The translations under genes and the position numbers were made by a program. Below the pieces are notes generated by a model. It was not told the DNA's origin. It did no database searches and worked only from the letters and a program-made list of their open reading frames with translations. From NCBI GenBank assembly GCA_020091685.1, contig CM034606.1, positions 34,429,874-34,493,873 of the forward strand: a stretch of 64,000 bases of DNA, in the 5' to 3' direction. How positions within the stretch are numbered: position 1 is the first letter of the stretch; each line of letters begins with the position of its first letter. This document shows positions 62,782 through 64,000 of the stretch, piece by piece. This DNA comes from Lutjanus erythropterus. Lineage: Eukaryota; Chordata; Actinopteri; Lutjaniformes; Lutjanidae.

Positions 62782-64000
62782 CTGCAAAGAAAGAACAACA
62801 GCATGCATTAAGGTGGACATTTAGAGGTTCTTGCATGTAGAACATGTTGGCTGAGGTGCTGCTTAAGCAAAAAAGCTGTTGATAACATATTTGTATGGAT
62901 GCACTTTCTTTAAACAAGTCATCTAAAAAACATCATGATCAAACTGTGAAACAAACACTCTACTCCCATGAAGGAAGAGGCACACAGCCAAACTTTTTAA
63001 CACAAAAAACTTTAAGTATGTAATGTTGCTCATCTCTGTTACTGTGGCAGCTCTCTTTACAGCATGTCACTCAAAGTTTAGTTAAGCATTTACATGATCA
63101 TCTAGGCTAATGGATCATATTGGATAACACACGTTTTTCCCCCTGATCCAGTGGTTTTAGGCAGTATCGGACCAATATGGATATTAAGTTTTGGATTGGC
63201 TCATCCCTGTTGTAAGGAGAGGACTGATCAGACTGGTGTTGGCAGATAGTCAACAACTGACACGACTGAGCTGTTTAGACTGTCCAGAGACAACAGGCCA
63301 GTATGTAACTACCTATAGAGCACATTTATAAAATAAAATTGCTCCACATTTCATATGTTCAAAATTAGTTATAATGTAAAAATATGAAAACTGGGGAAAA
63401 AAATTCTCTGCAGAGACATCTTGAGAAAGTACCAGGGGCCCGATCAGCATCATAATACTGTGATAAAGTGAAAACTCGATCTGTAGATTATTAACTATTT
63501 ATAGTTATGGCTCCCTTTTTAAGCCCATTACTCTTTTTTCTGCTTATGTGTTTTTTTTCTTCATCACCCTCCTGCATTTTATTCATTATTCATATTTTGT
63601 GCACACTCATTGAATTATTGATAGTGTAAAGTGATGGTGAAGACTCATTATTTGATGTCTTTTAACCATGATCACAATCTTTCTCTAGCTTTAACCCTAT
63701 AGTTTAGTTGATTAAACCACATCAGATCTTTACTATATAAATAAAGACATATGAAAAGCGGTATTTTTAGAGCAGTTATAGTGGACGAAGACACTGACAA
63801 AAACCCGTTTCACTGTTTTTGAATGAGGACTTGGTGGATGAGTGTGTGAGGGTTATTCAGACTGTCTACAGATTAATCAGAGAAGTTGGGTGAAGAACCT
63901 TGTATCTCTGTCTCAAATTTTTCTTAAATCTCTCTCTGATCAATCTTTAATCTGATACCACCGGTTCAATACCCAAACATGAGACCACTGCCATAATACC
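62782..64000 (-). other. intron 1, left part; no first exon found
   Basis: Searched on the minus strand for a short exon with a start codon, a hydrophobic Leu-rich end and one carried-out base; none seen. The promoter and exon 1 are presumably above 64000. Confidence 0.7.

Noticed and set aside
62495..62917. Start codon at 62917 as the piezo1 initiator
   Set aside because: The frame is cut by a good acceptor at 62781, and the residues upstream do not resemble the hydrophobic PIEZO1 N-terminus.

Overview
The window is vertebrate, almost certainly teleost fish, nuclear DNA. It holds one very large gene on the minus strand, piezo1, the mechanically gated cation channel. Forty-two coding exons (called e1 to e42 here, in transcript order from high to low coordinates) can be placed between 62781 and 948. 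Every one has AG/GT borders. Joined, they give 2,084 codons with no stop and with all codon phases agreeing. The protein reads as PIEZO1 rather than PIEZO2, for example in the e37 stretch RILGLEKTDNYIRYDL and the e42 stretch EAFLVMLLIQFST. The set probably begins at gene exon 2. Exon 1 (about 25 N-terminal residues) should lie above 64000. The rest of the C-terminus (end of the last transmembrane repeat, anchor, outer helix, extracellular cap, inner helix, C-terminal domain) should lie below position 1. No second protein-coding gene was found.

Layout along the transcript: e1-e3 (62.8-52.1 kb), first blade repeat; e4-e6 (48.8-40.7 kb), acidic loop and second repeat; e7-e9 (39.9-35.3 kb), poorly conserved cytoplasmic loop; e9-e15 (35.4-27.9 kb), third and fourth repeats; e16 (26.2 kb), acidic linker; e17-e25 (24.4-15.1 kb), fifth to seventh repeats; e26-e28 (14.9-13.2 kb), last blade helix and beam; e29-e35 (11.0-6.1 kb), long cytoplasmic region with acidic clusters and a serine-rich loop; e36-e37 (5.3-4.6 kb), eighth repeat; e38-e40 (3.9-2.2 kb), charged and low-complexity loop; e41-e42 (2.1-0.9 kb), start of the ninth repeat. 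Repeat numbers come from general knowledge of the PIEZO fold and are approximate.

About 90 % of the window is intron, full of transposon debris: non-autonomous hAT-like elements (two with perfect 8-bp target duplications), a composite repeat present three times with the same internal arrangement, a Tc1/mariner remnant, L1-type and L2-type LINE fragments, a tRNA-derived SINE, a RecQ-like helicase fragment, minisatellites and TG/CA tracts. The mix suggests a spiny-rayed (percomorph) fish, but that is inference.

The most interesting signals concern splicing. e38 is an in-frame 204-nt exon with a 109-bp TG/CG dinucleotide tract immediately before its acceptor and an unusual GTTGGT donor. e32 is another in-frame acidic exon behind a TG tract. 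A hAT element sits nine bases from the e14 exon border. A near-perfect 39-bp hairpin lies in the intron between e8 and e9.
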